A DNA stretch of 64,000 nt, from NCBI RefSeq assembly GCF_000633935.1, contig NZ_KK214998.1, forward strand, positions 1,598,411 to 1,662,410, in the 5' to 3' direction. The DNA is from Ectothiorhodospira haloalkaliphila ATCC 51935. Lineage in GTDB: Bacteria; Pseudomonadota; Gammaproteobacteria; Ectothiorhodospirales; Ectothiorhodospiraceae. Positions within the stretch are counted from its first letter, which is position 1; every line of letters begins with the position of its first letter. Under the pieces are notes generated by a model. That model was given only the letters and a program-made list of their open reading frames with translations, did not search any database and was not told the origin of the DNA. The position numbers and the translations under genes were made by a program. Positions 18,282 to 28,897 of the stretch are shown here, one piece after another.

Positions 18282-20378
18282 ATGAAATCGCCTTCAAGTG
18301 ACGGGGCCGCGAAGATGGGCATCAGCCGGGGCATGGCGGTGCTCACCGGCATTGTGGTGCTGTTGATGCTGCTGACCGTGTCCGCCTTCGTGTATTACAC
18401 CATGCAGGTGGGTAACAGTCGGGACTATGCCGCCGTCGCCGCGGATCAACGACTGTGGGTTCAGCGTCTGGAGTCCCAGGCCCGGGTGGCCGCAGCGGGC
18501 GATGATGCGGCCTTTGTGGAATTGCGGCGTCACCGGGATCGTCTGGACGCTTCACTGACCCGTTTGCGGGACGGCGATGCCGACATCACGCCGGTCTCCG
18601 GCGCCCTGACCCGGCCGCTGGGGGATCTGCGCGGCGCCTGGGACAGTTTTCGCCCCCCCCTGAATGACCTGCTGGATGCCCGCTCCACCCTGGCCGATGC
18701 CAGCGAGCGCGTCGGGCGCGCTGCCCCGGCACTGTCCCGACTGCGCGAGTCGGCGGAGGTGCTGGCCGGCGATCTGGCGGAGGCCGGTGCACAGTCCGAC
18801 CGGGTCTATCTGGCAGCCCGCATCGCCATGAGCAGCCGGGACATGGAGCGGGATCTTCTGCTCGTCGAAGCCGGCGAGGGCCTTCCTGGCAGCGCCCAGC
18901 GTCTGGAGCAGGGGCTGCGGCGCCTGGAGGCGGACATCAATCGCCTGCAGGCCCTTGCCTTGCCGGACAACGATGTGGCGCCGGCCATGACAGATCAGGT
19001 GAGCCGGATTCAGGGCCACCTGGACAGCTTGAGCCCCGACCTTCAAGCCCTGGCGGGGTTGTCTTCCAGCCTGGCCCGCGTGTCCACGACCGCCGATCAG
19101 GCAAGCGCCCAGGCCGGCGACCTGCTGGCCGCGGTGGGTGGCTTTCAGGAGGCTGTGGAACGCCATGCTGCCGGGCTGAGCAAGTGGGTGATCGCCGGTT
19201 ACCTGCTGGCGGCCCTGACGGTGGTGACCATCGGCCTGCTGGCCTATCTCTTCTATCAGGACGCCCAGCGCCGACTGGCCGTGACCACGGAGCAGAATCG
19301 TCGTAACCAGCGGGCCATCCTGCGCCTGCTGGATGAGATGACCAACCTGGCGGAAGGGGACCTGACCGTTCACGCCACGGTCACCGAGGACATCACCGGC
19401 GCCATTGCCGACTCGGTGAACTACGCCATCGACGCCCTGCGCAGCCTGGTGACCACCATCAACCAGACGGCCATGCAGGTCTCCACCGCTGCAGTGAAGA
19501 CCCAGGCCACAGCGCTGCGCCTGGCCGACGCCTCCAACCACCAGGCTCGGGAGATCGCCTCCGCGTCCTCCGGCGTGACCGACATGGCCGACTCCATCGA
19601 GCAGGTGTCCCGCTCCGCCGAGTCCTCCGCCGAGGTGGCACAGAAATCCGTGCAGATCGCCTCCAAGGGCGCACTCACCGTGCGCAAGACCATCGACGGC
19701 ATGGACACCATCCGCGAGCAGATCCAGGAGACCTCCAAGCGCATCAAGCGCCTGGGTGAATCCTCCCAGGAGATCGGCGACATCGTCAGCCTGATCACCG
19801 ACATCGCCGACCAGACCAACATCCTGGCCCTGAACGCCGCCATCCAGGCCTCCTCGGCCGGTGAGGCCGGGCGCGGCTTCGCGGTGGTGGCCGACGAGGT
19901 GCAGCGACTCGCTGAACGCTCCTCCAACGCCAGCAAGCAGATCGAGGCCCTGGTCAAGACCATCCAGGCCGACACCAAGGAGGCGGTGATCTCCATGGAG
20001 CAGTCCACCTCCAACGTGGTGGGCGGCGCCAAGCTGGCCTTCGACGCCGGCGATGCCCTGGCAGAGATCGAGGGGGTGTCCCACCAGTTGGCCGACCTGA
20101 TTGCCAACATCTCCAAGGCAGCGCGTCAGCAATCCGAGGTGGCTCAGAACATCTCCAACACCATGAACGTCATCCAGGAGATCACCATGCAGACCTCCGA
20201 TGGCACCAACGAGACGGCCGTTTCCATCGGCAACCTGGCCAATCTGGCCTCCGAACTGCGCAAGTCGGTTTCCGGCTTCAAGCTCCCTGAGTCCGAGCAG
20301 CTGGAGACGGTGATCATCGACCCCGCCGACACTGACCAGGGAGGCAAGTCGGGCCGATCCGATCAGGGTCAGGCCTGA
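18282..20378 (+). CDS. pilJ: Methyl-accepting chemotaxis protein PilJ
   Basis: A 698-residue receptor. Membrane segments lie at about residues 19-40 and 302-326, flanking a helical periplasmic PilJ-type domain, and a HAMP region follows ([19 protein letters not shown]). The cytoplasmic signalling hairpin around residues 506-546 contains [20 protein letters not shown]. PilJ senses surface contact and pilin for the Pil-Chp array. Glu/Gln pairs typical of methylation sites occur in the long helices, but no methyltransferase gene follows. Confidence 0.93.
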   Translation: MKSPSSDGAAKMGISRGMAVLTGIVVLLMLLTVSAFVYYTMQVGNSRDYAAVAADQRLWVQRLESQARVAAAGDDAAFVELRRHRDRLDASLTRLRDGDADITPVSGALTRPLGDLRGAWDSFRPPLNDLLDARSTLADASERVGRAAPALSRLRESAEVLAGDLAEAGAQSDRVYLAARIAMSSRDMERDLLLVEAGEGLPGSAQRLEQGLRRLEADINRLQALALPDNDVAPAMTDQVSRIQGHLDSLSPDLQALAGLSSSLARVSTTADQASAQAGDLLAAVGGFQEAVERHAAGLSKWVIAGYLLAALTVVTIGLLAYLFYQDAQRRLAVTTEQNRRNQRAILRLLDEMTNLAEGDLTVHATVTEDITGAIADSVNYAIDALRSLVTTINQTAMQVSTAAVKTQATALRLADASNHQAREIASASSGVTDMADSIEQVSRSAESSAEVAQKSVQIASKGALTVRKTIDGMDTIREQIQETSKRIKRLGESSQEIGDIVSLITDIADQTNILALNAAIQASSAGEAGRGFAVVADEVQRLAERSSNASKQIEALVKTIQADTKEAVISMEQSTSNVVGGAKLAFDAGDALAEIEGVSHQLADLIANISKAARQQSEVAQNISNTMNVIQEITMQTSDGTNETAVSIGNLANLASELRKSVSGFKLPESEQLETVIIDPADTDQGGKSGRSDQGQA

Positions 20379-20460
20379 TGCCCGAGTATCCAGGGCAATG
20401 ACCTGCGGGGCACGATAGTCGCCGGTTCGCTAACACCATTGGGAACAGGCTGGGTGGGCC

Positions 20461-23400
20461 ATGAGAGAAGACAGCCGAGAACATAGTGCCCTGCACTGGG
20501 TGAAGAAGGAGCTGGATGCGCTGCTGGTGGAGGCCCGCGTCGCCCTGGAAGCCTATCTGGAGGACAGTGCACAGACCGACAGGGTGCAGGAGACCCGCGC
20601 GCGGCTGCGGCAGGTGGAAGGCACCCTGCAGATGGTGGAGTTGTATGGCGCCGCCATGCTGGCTCGCGAGATGGAGGCGCTCACCACAGCCCTGGAGGAC
20701 GATACCGTCACCAGCCGCGACGAGGCCTTCGAGGTGCTCATGCGGGCCATCCTGCAATTGCCCGACTACCTGGAGCACATCCAGACCGGCCACCGTGACA
20801 TCCCCATCGTCCTGTTGCCGCTGCTCAATGACCTGCGCACCATCCGCAAGGCGGGGCTGCTGAGCGAGAATGTGCTGTTCTTCCCGGATCTGGCCGAAGG
20901 CGATGCCCTGCCCGGTCAATCTGCCGCCGAACCCCAGGAGGATGTCCGGGAATGGGCGCGCACCCACCGTCACCACTACCAGCGGGGCCTGCTGGCCTTA
21001 TTGCGGGGCCAGAATGCCAAGGCCGGCCTGCACCGTATGGATCGGGTCATCAGCGGGTTGCGCCGCAATGCCCGCGAGGCATCGGTGCGCCGGCTGTTCG
21101 CCATTGCCGCTGCCGTCACCGAGGCCCTCACCGATGAGGGTCTGGAGCCTGGTGCGGCCGTCAAGCAGTTGCTGGGTACCCTGGATCGTCAGATCCGCAC
21201 CCTGATCGATCAGGGTGAACAGGCCATGGCGGATCGCATCCCCGAGGAGTTGGTGCGTAACCTGCTTTACTACGTGGCCCGGGCACGCTCCGACGGGGAA
21301 CAGGTGCGGGCGATCCAGCAGGCCTACCGCCTCAACGAGCTGGTACCCGATGAGGCGGATCTGGAAGCCGCCCTGGAGGGGTTGCGTGCCCCCAATCAGG
21401 AATTGATGAGTGCTGTTGCCAAGGTGATCCGCGAGGATCTGGCCGACGTCAAGGACAGTCTGGATGTCTTCATGCACACCGGTGGGCGCCGCGGCGCGGA
21501 TCTGGACCCCCTGGTGGAAAAGCTGCATGGCATCGCCGACACCCTGGCCATGCTGGGCATGACCGAGCCCCGGGAGATTGCCCTGCGCGAGGCGGAGATC
21601 CTCGCCGCCATTGCCCGCGGCGAGAGTGAGGCTGACGAGCAGGTGCTCATGCAGGCGGCCGCCGAAATGCTCAACGTGGAGGCTGCCATCGGTTCGGCAG
21701 TGGCGGGTGAGGCCGGTCGGGAGCCGGAGCCGGCGGCTGGACGCCTGCCGCCCAGGTTGGGTGGCCTGTCACCGACGGATTCCCGTCCGGTGCTGGGGGC
21801 GCTCATTCGTGAGGCCCTGGCCGATATGAACCGGGCCAAGGAAGCCATCATCACCTTTTCCCAGGACCCCACCCACGTGCAGTCTCTGGATGAGGTGCCC
21901 GGGCACCTGGACGGCATTGCCGGGGCCCTGTCCATCCTCAACCTGGACGATGGTGTGGCCCTGCTGGAGGGGGTCCGGGATTACCTGCGCAACACCTTGA
22001 TGAGCGGCGGCCAGCCGGCCACGGATGAGACACTGTCCACCCTGGCCGATGCCATCACCGCAGTGGAATGCTATCTGGAGGATCTGGATTCAGGGCAGGG
22101 AGATCCGGACGCCATGATAGAACTGGGCCGCTCGGCCCTGGCCCGTCTGGGTGTCGAGGGCATGACGGACGAGGCCACGGAGGCCCTGTTCCCGGATCTG
22201 TCCGAGGTGCCGCAGGCGCCGGAAGAACCGGCAGACCTGGACGAGACACTCCTGGCCGAAGGGGAGCTGGAACTGCCGGACCTGGAACCTCCTGAGACGA
22301 CGCCTGAGGAGGTCGAACCCGAGACCGTGCTGACGGATACCGGGGATGAGGATCGCACCCTGGTGACGCCAGGTCGCCTGCCCGAGGAACAGGAGGACTG
22401 GCCGCCGTCGTTCCTGGGCGAATCCGATGTTACTCCGGAAGAGATCCCTGAAGAACCCTTGCCCGAGTGGGAGGACCAGACCCTGCGGCTTGAGCCGCTT
22501 GAGCCGCTTGAGCCGCTTGAGCCGCTTGAGCCGCTTGAGCCCGAGCCCGAGCCCGAAACAACATCTGAAACCACCGGCGACGAGGTCTACGGCACCGAAT
22601 CCCTGGCGGTGTTCGCCGGTGAGCCCGACGACGACATCCTGGAGATCTTCCTGGAGGAGGCTGCCGAGGAACTGGAACGCCTGCAGACCTGGCTGCCCCG
22701 CTGGCAGGCCAATCCGCAGGACGAAGAGGCCCTGACCACCATGCGGCGCTCCTACCACACCCTCAAGGGCAGTGGTCGTCTGGTGGGTGCGGAGTTGCTG
22801 GGCGAGTTTGCCTGGGCCAACGAGAATCTGATCAACCGTGTCATTGACCAGGCCATTCCCGTGGACGAATCGGTGCTGAGCCTCGCCGAGACCTCCTTGA
22901 CGGTGCTGCCCCAGTTGGTGGGACAGATCCGCGGGGAGGGGGGGCCGGACGTCAACGTCCATGCACTGATGGATCGGGCGCGGCGTTTGGCATCGGGGCA
23001 GGGAGACAGGTCCGCGCCCCTGCCCGCAGTCGAGCCTCCTGGGTTGATGGAGCACGAGCCAGTGCCCGCAGCATCCACGGATGCCGAACCGGACGCTGAG
23101 ACGGCCATGGAGCCGCGCATGGATCCGGCGCTGTTCGATATCTACCGCACCGAGACCGAGCAGCATCTGCACACCCTGGAAGGCCTGATCGCTCAGGGTC
23201 GGCGGGAGGTGGAGGGACTGCCGATAAGCGAATCCCTGCAGCGCACCGTTCACACCCTCAATGGCAGTGCCCGCGCCGCCGACGTGCCCGAAGTCTCGGG
23301 TGTTTGCAGTGCCTGCGAGCGCTACCTGCGTGCCGTGGGGGAGGACGATAATCCGCGCCTGCCCGCGGACTCGCTGGACGAACTGGAGCAGATGCTCACC

Positions 23401-25974
23401 CACGTCCGTGTCGTGCTGGAGGCTCTGCTCCAGCCGGCGGGGTCCTGGGTGCCCGACGGGGCGGCACTGGAGGCCCGTTTCCAGGCGTTGTACGAAGAGG
23501 CGCTGGCGCGGCAGGAGGAGGCCCGTCAGGCCCGCAGTCACGATGAGGGGTTCGCCGAAAACGAAGGCGCCGATGTGGAAGGTGCCGACGTGGAAGATGC
23601 CGACGTGGAAGGCGCCGGGGAACCCGACGATGAGCTCATGGACATCTTCCTGGAAGAGGCCAGCGACATCCTCAACGAGGTGGATACCACCCTGGAGCGC
23701 TGGGGCGAGAGCCTGGATGACCAGGAACTGATCAACGAATTCCAGCGGCAGCTCCACACCCTCAAGGGGGGCGCGCGCATGGCGGGGATCACCGCCATCG
23801 CCGATCTGAGCCACGCCCTGGAAAGCCTGATGATCGCCATTTCCGAGGGGGAACGCGAGGCTCAGTCATCCATGCTGGACACCGTTCACCAGGGTGTTGA
23901 CCGCCTGACCAGTATGGTGGAGCGGGCGCAGCGGGGTGAGCCTGTCCCGGTGGCCCCCGAACTGGTGGCGCAGCTGCACGACATGCGCGCGGGCGAGCCC
24001 GGCCCGGTGTTGGAACCAACGCCTGAGCCGGTACAGGAAGAGCCCGAGGTCCCTCCACCGGAAACCTCAGTGCCCATCCCGCCACCCCAGCCGTTCATGC
24101 CCGAGCCGGAGCCCGCTCCGGCCACACGCGCCGCTGCGGGGGGGCAGGAACAGGTGCGGGTGCGCGCCGATGTGCTGGATAACCTGGTCAACTTTGCGGG
24201 CGAGGTCAGCATCTACCATGCTCGCATGGAGCAGCAGATCACCGCATTCGGATTCAACCTGGGGGAGCTATCCCAGACCATCGCCCGGTTGCGCGAGCAG
24301 TTGCGCAAGCTGGAAATGGAAACCGAGGCGCAGATCCTGTTCCGGCACGAGCAGGAGCAGGGTGAGGATGCCAAGTGGCAGGAGGACTTCGACCCCCTGG
24401 AACTGGATCGTTATTCCAATATCCAGCAACTGTCACGGGCCCTGGCGGAGAGTGTCAACGACCTGGTGAGTATTCAGGATCTGCTCTCCGATCAGGTGCG
24501 TGATTCCGAAACCCTGTTGCAACAGCAGTCGCGCGTCTCCACCGAGTTGCAGGAAGGGCTGATGCATACCCGAATGGTGCAGTTCGACACCATGGCACCG
24601 CGGCTGCGCCGCATCGTGCGCCAGACGGCCACGGAACTGGGCAAACGGGTGGAACTGGACATCGAGGGGGAGGCCAGCGAACTGGACCGCTCCGTGCTCG
24701 AGCGCATGGTGGCGCCCCTGGAACACATGCTGCGCAATGCCATCGCCCACGGCATCGAGCCCCCGGAAAAACGCCTCGCCCAGGGCAAGGAGCCTGTGGG
24801 TCGCATCCTGCTGCGGGTCAGCCGTGAAGGTTCCGAAGTGGTTCTGCAGGTGCGGGATGACGGCGCCGGCATTCCGCTGGAGATGGTGCGGGAGAAGGTG
24901 CAACGCCTGGGGATGGTGCGTGACATGGCGTCCCTGTCGGACCACGACCTGATGCAGTTCATCCTGGAATCGGGCTTCTCCACCGCCGATCAGGTGAGCC
25001 AGATCTCGGGCCGCGGGGTGGGCATGGACGTGGTCAATAGCGAAATCAAGCAACTGGGCGGCGTACTGGCCATCGACAGCACCCAGGGAGAGGGCACCAT
25101 CTTTACCGTGCGCCTGCCCTTCACCCTGGCCATCACCCAGTCATTGCTGGTGCAGACCGGGGAGGACGTCTACGCCGTGCCCCTGTCCAGTATCGAGGGC
25201 ATCGTGCGCATGCGTGCCCGGGATCTGGCCGCGCTGTATGCGGAGCAGGACCCCCAGTACGAATATGCCGGCAATCAGTATGAGGTGAAGCACCTGGGGG
25301 CGCTGCTGGATGTCTCCCAGCCCCTGTTGCACAACCCGGATACCATGTTCCCGGTGCTGCTGGTGCGCTCTGGCGATGTGCGCATTGCTCTGCAGGTGGA
25401 TAACCTCCAGGGCAGTCGGGAGGTGGTGATCAAGTCCGTGGGGCCGCAGGTGGCCAAGGTCAAGGGCATCTCCGGCGCCACCATCCTCGGGGACGGCCGG
25501 GTGGTGATGATCCTGGATATCCCCGCCCTGGTGCGGGCCGGCGCCGGTGTGCAGCTGGTCTATCACGGCGATGGCCAGCCCGGCGCGGAGGAGTCCCGGG
25601 CCACCATCATGGTGGTGGATGATTCCATCACCATCCGCAAGGTGACGGCCCGGGCCCTGGAGCGCCACCATTATCAGGTGCTGACCGCCAAGGACGGCCT
25701 GGATGCCCTCGCCCTGCTGCAGGACACCGTGCCGGACCTGATCCTGCTCGACATCGAGATGCCGCGCATGGACGGTTTTGAGCTGGCCACCCACGTGCGT
25801 AACGATGTGCGTCTGAATCACATTCCCATCATCATGATCACCTCCCGCACCGGCGACAAGCATCGGCAGCGGGCCATGGAGATCGGCGTGAATCACTACC
25901 TGGGCAAGCCCTATCAGGAAACCGACCTGCTCAACCACATCCAGGGGTTGCTGGAGGCCCAAGGCTCCCGATGA
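20461..25974 (+). CDS. chpA: Hybrid chemosensory kinase ChpA
   Basis: A 1837-residue CheA-type hybrid kinase. The N-terminal 600 residues are FimL-like helical repeats without an obvious phospho-histidine. Three Hpt domains follow, with histidines in YHTLKGSG (H766), VHTLNGSA (H931) and LHTLKGGA (H1099). The CheA core runs from about 1232, with N box MLRNAIAHGIEPPEKR, GAGIP and GRGVGMDVV. A CheW-like domain (about 1560-1700) and a C-terminal receiver (VVDDSITIRK, LLDIEMPRMDG) complete it. The Pseudomonas protein is about 2470 residues with more Hpt-type domains, so this is a shortened version. The stop overlaps chpC by 4 bp. Confidence 0.94.
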   Translation: MREDSREHSALHWVKKELDALLVEARVALEAYLEDSAQTDRVQETRARLRQVEGTLQMVELYGAAMLAREMEALTTALEDDTVTSRDEAFEVLMRAILQLPDYLEHIQTGHRDIPIVLLPLLNDLRTIRKAGLLSENVLFFPDLAEGDALPGQSAAEPQEDVREWARTHRHHYQRGLLALLRGQNAKAGLHRMDRVISGLRRNAREASVRRLFAIAAAVTEALTDEGLEPGAAVKQLLGTLDRQIRTLIDQGEQAMADRIPEELVRNLLYYVARARSDGEQVRAIQQAYRLNELVPDEADLEAALEGLRAPNQELMSAVAKVIREDLADVKDSLDVFMHTGGRRGADLDPLVEKLHGIADTLAMLGMTEPREIALREAEILAAIARGESEADEQVLMQAAAEMLNVEAAIGSAVAGEAGREPEPAAGRLPPRLGGLSPTDSRPVLGALIREALADMNRAKEAIITFSQDPTHVQSLDEVPGHLDGIAGALSILNLDDGVALLEGVRDYLRNTLMSGGQPATDETLSTLADAITAVECYLEDLDSGQGDPDAMIELGRSALARLGVEGMTDEATEALFPDLSEVPQAPEEPADLDETLLAEGELELPDLEPPETTPEEVEPETVLTDTGDEDRTLVTPGRLPEEQEDWPPSFLGESDVTPEEIPEEPLPEWEDQTLRLEPLEPLEPLEPLEPLEPEPEPETTSETTGDEVYGTESLAVFAGEPDDDILEIFLEEAAEELERLQTWLPRWQANPQDEEALTTMRRSYHTLKGSGRLVGAELLGEFAWANENLINRVIDQAIPVDESVLSLAETSLTVLPQLVGQIRGEGGPDVNVHALMDRARRLASGQGDRSAPLPAVEPPGLMEHEPVPAASTDAEPDAETAMEPRMDPALFDIYRTETEQHLHTLEGLIAQGRREVEGLPISESLQRTVHTLNGSARAADVPEVSGVCSACERYLRAVGEDDNPRLPADSLDELEQMLTHVRVVLEALLQPAGSWVPDGAALEARFQALYEEALARQEEARQARSHDEGFAENEGADVEGADVEDADVEGAGEPDDELMDIFLEEASDILNEVDTTLERWGESLDDQELINEFQRQLHTLKGGARMAGITAIADLSHALESLMIAISEGEREAQSSMLDTVHQGVDRLTSMVERAQRGEPVPVAPELVAQLHDMRAGEPGPVLEPTPEPVQEEPEVPPPETSVPIPPPQPFMPEPEPAPATRAAAGGQEQVRVRADVLDNLVNFAGEVSIYHARMEQQITAFGFNLGELSQTIARLREQLRKLEMETEAQILFRHEQEQGEDAKWQEDFDPLELDRYSNIQQLSRALAESVNDLVSIQDLLSDQVRDSETLLQQQSRVSTELQEGLMHTRMVQFDTMAPRLRRIVRQTATELGKRVELDIEGEASELDRSVLERMVAPLEHMLRNAIAHGIEPPEKRLAQGKEPVGRILLRVSREGSEVVLQVRDDGAGIPLEMVREKVQRLGMVRDMASLSDHDLMQFILESGFSTADQVSQISGRGVGMDVVNSEIKQLGGVLAIDSTQGEGTIFTVRLPFTLAITQSLLVQTGEDVYAVPLSSIEGIVRMRARDLAALYAEQDPQYEYAGNQYEVKHLGALLDVSQPLLHNPDTMFPVLLVRSGDVRIALQVDNLQGSREVVIKSVGPQVAKVKGISGATILGDGRVVMILDIPALVRAGAGVQLVYHGDGQPGAEESRATIMVVDDSITIRKVTARALERHHYQVLTAKDGLDALALLQDTVPDLILLDIEMPRMDGFELATHVRNDVRLNHIPIIMITSRTGDKHRQRAMEIGVNHYLGKPYQETDLLNHIQGLLEAQGSR
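22489..22542 (+). repeat. 9-bp tandem repeat in chpA encoding Leu-Glu-Pro
   Basis: Five exact copies and one near-copy of CTTGAGCCG are tandem at 22489-22542. They encode (Leu-Glu-Pro)6, which runs into a Glu-Pro stretch in the linker just before the first Hpt domain. The unit is a multiple of three, so copy-number change would alter linker length without shifting frame. Confidence 0.95.
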
Positions 25975-26441
25975 GCAATCAACAGCCGGACAGCGTCAAT
26001 TGTTTCATCATCTCACTGCAGGAGCAGAACCTGCTGCTGCCCCAGTCGGTGGCGGTGGAAGTGGTGACCCAGCAGGTGGTGAGGAGTGTGCCTGGTGCCC
26101 CCGCGTGGCTGCGCGGGGTCTTCGACTGGCGCCAGGCCCAGGTCCCCATCGTCTCCCTGGACACCCTGCTGCAGGTGCCCGAGGAGCGTCAGACCCGCAT
26201 CAACCGTTTCGTGGTGCTGCATGGTGTGGAACGCCATGCAGGCCTGGAATATTACGGCTTGCAGGTGCGGGGCATCCCCCATCCCGTGAAGCTCAGCCCT
26301 GCCGATATCGAACTGGAGCCGCGCCGCGAAGAGGACCCATCGGTGATTGCCGCCCGGGTGCGTGCCAGTGGGGTGCTGTGCATCATCCCCGCCTTCGAGA
26401 TGATGGAGGACATGCTCGAGGCCGGGCTCAAGGGGCTTTGA
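25971..26441 (+). CDS. chpC: CheW-domain protein ChpC
   Basis: A 156-residue CheW-like adaptor. It has LLLPQSVAVEVV near the N-terminus, APAWLRGVFDWRQAQVPIVSLD in the conserved central region (positions about 42-63), and a C-terminal IIPAFEMMEDM. It follows chpA with an ATGA overlap, the position of chpC in Pseudomonas. It probably couples additional receptors to ChpA. No chpB-type methylesterase gene lies between. Confidence 0.88.
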   Translation: MSNQQPDSVNCFIISLQEQNLLLPQSVAVEVVTQQVVRSVPGAPAWLRGVFDWRQAQVPIVSLDTLLQVPEERQTRINRFVVLHGVERHAGLEYYGLQVRGIPHPVKLSPADIELEPRREEDPSVIAARVRASGVLCIIPAFEMMEDMLEAGLKGL

Positions 26442-27203
26442 TCAGCCCATGTCCCCCCACAGGGACTGGATGATGGCCAGGGCCGCTACACCGGCGGTCT
26501 CGGTGCGCAGCACCCTCGGGCCCAGTCGCACCGGGCTCAGGCCGCAGTGACGGGCCTGGGCAATCTCACCTTCCTCCAGTCCGCCCTCGGGGCCGATCAG
26601 CAGCGTGACCGCCCGGGGCTGATCCCTGGATGCCGCCAGATCCCCAAGACCTGATGTGGCCTCCGGGTCCAGTACCAGCGACCATGAGGCGACTTCCTGC
26701 GCCTCGCGCCCCGGCTGCTCGTCCAGCCACTGGCTCAGGGGCAGGGGGGGCAGCAACTTCGGGATATCCGTGCGACCGCTTTGCTCGCAGGCGCTGATGA
26801 TCACCCCACGCCAATGGTCCAGGCGCTTTTGCATGCGTTTCGGGTCGTCATGGGTCACGCTGCGCCTGGCCACCAGCGGCTGAATCCGGCTCACCCCCAG
26901 CTCCGTGGCCTTTTGCAGGCTGTAGTCCATGCGGTCCCCCTTGGCGATACCCTGCAGCAGGGTCACGCGCAGCGCCGGGCGGGTGTCCCGGGGGCGATGT
27001 TCATCAATGTGCACCCGGGAGGCCCTGCGTTCGGCCTGGGTGAGGGTGACGGCATATTCGCCGCCTTCGCCGTTGAAGAGTATCAGCGGTGCCCCTACCC
27101 GCAGCCGCAGCACCTGCACCACATGCCGGTGGGCGCGTTCGTCCAGGGCGATCTCTTCGCCGGTTTGCAGGGGTTGATCGATGAAGCAGCGTGGGATGCG
27201 CAT
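26442..27203 (-). CDS. rsmE: 16S rRNA m3U1498 methyltransferase RsmE
   Basis: RsmE methylates U1498 of 16S rRNA. The 253-residue protein has an N-terminal PUA-like region (MRIPRCFIDQPL, ERAHRHVVQVLRLRVG). Its C-terminal SPOUT knot carries LLIGPEGGLEEGE and LGPRVLRTETAGVAALAI. It ends directly against the chpC stop on the opposite strand. Confidence 0.95.
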   Translation of the reverse strand: MRIPRCFIDQPLQTGEEIALDERAHRHVVQVLRLRVGAPLILFNGEGGEYAVTLTQAERRASRVHIDEHRPRDTRPALRVTLLQGIAKGDRMDYSLQKATELGVSRIQPLVARRSVTHDDPKRMQKRLDHWRGVIISACEQSGRTDIPKLLPPLPLSQWLDEQPGREAQEVASWSLVLDPEATSGLGDLAASRDQPRAVTLLIGPEGGLEEGEIAQARHCGLSPVRLGPRVLRTETAGVAALAIIQSLWGDMG

Positions 27204-27276
27204 GGCCAGGGTCCGGTGGCTGTCACGGGGAGGCGGCTCACCTTACCCTTTGTGCCGGCCGTGCTCCAGTCCCGGC

Positions 27277-28806
27277 TTATCCGCCCGTGTCTTCTCGCCA
27301 ACGGTCCATGGCCCGATAGCTCAGGGCCTCCATGAGATGCGCCTGCTGGATGGTCGCCTGTTCATCCATGTCCGCCAGGGTACGAGCCACCCGCAGGATG
27401 CGGTGATAGCTGCGGGCCGACAGCCGGAACCGGTCCATGGCCTGTTCCAGCAAGCGTCGGTTTTCTGCGCTCAGTTCCGTCAGTCGCTCCAGTTCGCGAC
27501 CGGAGAGGGCCGTATTCAGGCAGCCCTGTCGCGCCAGCTGCCCCTCGCGACAACGGAGCACCCGGGCTCGCACGGTGGCGCTGGACTCCGGGGTGGGGCC
27601 GGCGTCCATGAGTAGATCCCGGGGCAGGCGCGGCACCTCGATGCACAGGTCGATGCGATCCAGCAGGGGTGCCGAGATGCGTCCGCGCTGACGCCTGCGT
27701 TGTTCCGGTGTGCAGCGGCATTGCGGCCCCAGGTCGCAGTCATATCCCTGAGGGCAGGGGTTCATGGCCGCCACCAGTTGAAACCGCGCGGGAAACTCCG
27801 CCTGATGTGCCGCCCGGGAGATGGTGATCTGGCCGGTCTCCAGGGGCTCGCGCAGCACGTCCAGCACCCGTCGGTCGAACTCGGCCATCTCATCGAGGAA
27901 AAGAATGCCGTGATGGGCCAGGGAAATCTCCCCGGGACGCGGTCGTGAGCCACCTCCCACCAGGGCCACCCCGGAGGCCGTGTGATGCGGCGACCTGAAT
28001 GGCCGGGTGCGCCAACGACGGGTGTCGATCCCCTGCTGGCTGATGGCGTGCAGGGCAGCGGTCTCCAGGGCCTCGGCCTCGCTCATGGGGGGCAACAAGC
28101 CCGGCAGGCGACTGGCCAGCATGGTCTTGCCGGTGCCTGGTGGGCCGATCATCAGCAGGTGATGGGCGCCGGAGGCGGCCGCCTCCAGGGCGCGCCGGGC
28201 CTGGGGCTGGCCGCGCACGTCCGCCAGGTCGGGTAGGGCGGATCCATGATCATCATCGGTGCCCTCGGATCGGCGCGGATGACTGTCCAGGGGCGATTCG
28301 CCACATAGATGCCCGCACACCTCCAGCAGATGTCCCGCGGCGATCACGTTCACATCCTCCACCAGCACCGCCTCGTCCGCATCCCCCCGGGGCAGGACCA
28401 GTGTTCGCCCCGCCTGGTGGGCGGCCATGGCCGCCGGCAGCACGCCACGCACCGGGCGCAACTCGCCGGTGAGACCCAGTTCGCCCAGGAATTCGCTGTT
28501 ACGGATGGAGGCCATGGGGATCTGCCCCGAGGCGGCCAGGATGCCCAGTGCAATGCCCAGATCGAAGCGGCCGCCATCCTTGGGCAGGTCGGCAGGGGCC
28601 AGGTTCACGGTGATGCGCCGGGCGGGAAACTCGAAGCCGCTGGTCTGCAGTGCGGCCCGCACCCGGTCGCGGCTCTCCTTCACGGCGGCCTCGGGCAGGC
28701 CCACCATGGCAAAGCTGGGCAGGCCATTGGCCAGGTGCACCTCGATATGCACCGGAGGCGCCTGGATGCCCAGTTGCGCCCGGCTGGCGATGACAGCAAG
28801 ATTCAT
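27277..28806 (-). CDS. comM: YifB/ComM family Mg-chelatase-like AAA+ ATPase
   Basis: ComM is a branch-migration helicase that helps integrate transformed DNA. The 509-residue protein starts at the ATG at 28806 (MNLAVIASRAQLG). It has a Lon-like N-domain (GLPSFAMVGLPEAAVKESRDRV), Walker A MIGPPGTGKTMLASRLPG near residue 220, the FRSPHHTAS motif, Walker B (ILFLDEMAEF) and a cysteine-rich NPCPQGYDC loop. Its presence beside a type IV pilus locus is compatible with competence, though ComM is widespread. Confidence 0.94.
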   Translation of the reverse strand: MNLAVIASRAQLGIQAPPVHIEVHLANGLPSFAMVGLPEAAVKESRDRVRAALQTSGFEFPARRITVNLAPADLPKDGGRFDLGIALGILAASGQIPMASIRNSEFLGELGLTGELRPVRGVLPAAMAAHQAGRTLVLPRGDADEAVLVEDVNVIAAGHLLEVCGHLCGESPLDSHPRRSEGTDDDHGSALPDLADVRGQPQARRALEAAASGAHHLLMIGPPGTGKTMLASRLPGLLPPMSEAEALETAALHAISQQGIDTRRWRTRPFRSPHHTASGVALVGGGSRPRPGEISLAHHGILFLDEMAEFDRRVLDVLREPLETGQITISRAAHQAEFPARFQLVAAMNPCPQGYDCDLGPQCRCTPEQRRRQRGRISAPLLDRIDLCIEVPRLPRDLLMDAGPTPESSATVRARVLRCREGQLARQGCLNTALSGRELERLTELSAENRRLLEQAMDRFRLSARSYHRILRVARTLADMDEQATIQQAHLMEALSYRAMDRWREDTGG

Positions 28807-28897
28807 GGATCCTTCCATCGGGTCTCGTCCTTGAAGACCGCAGACTATACGCGGCCACAAGGCGGTGGCAAGTGCCACCGCCCGGGACGGGTTGGCC

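Noticed and set aside
18552-20132. A 526-codon minus-strand frame inside pilJ
   Set aside because: Composition is typical of an antisense shadow in GC-rich DNA; pilJ on the other strand is clear.
22489-22542. CRISPR-like repeat
   Set aside because: It is a contiguous 9-bp coding repeat without spacers.
22090-23814. A long minus-strand open frame inside chpA
   Set aside because: Low-complexity Gly/Gln/His composition, no conserved motif, and it is fully antisense to a well-supported gene.
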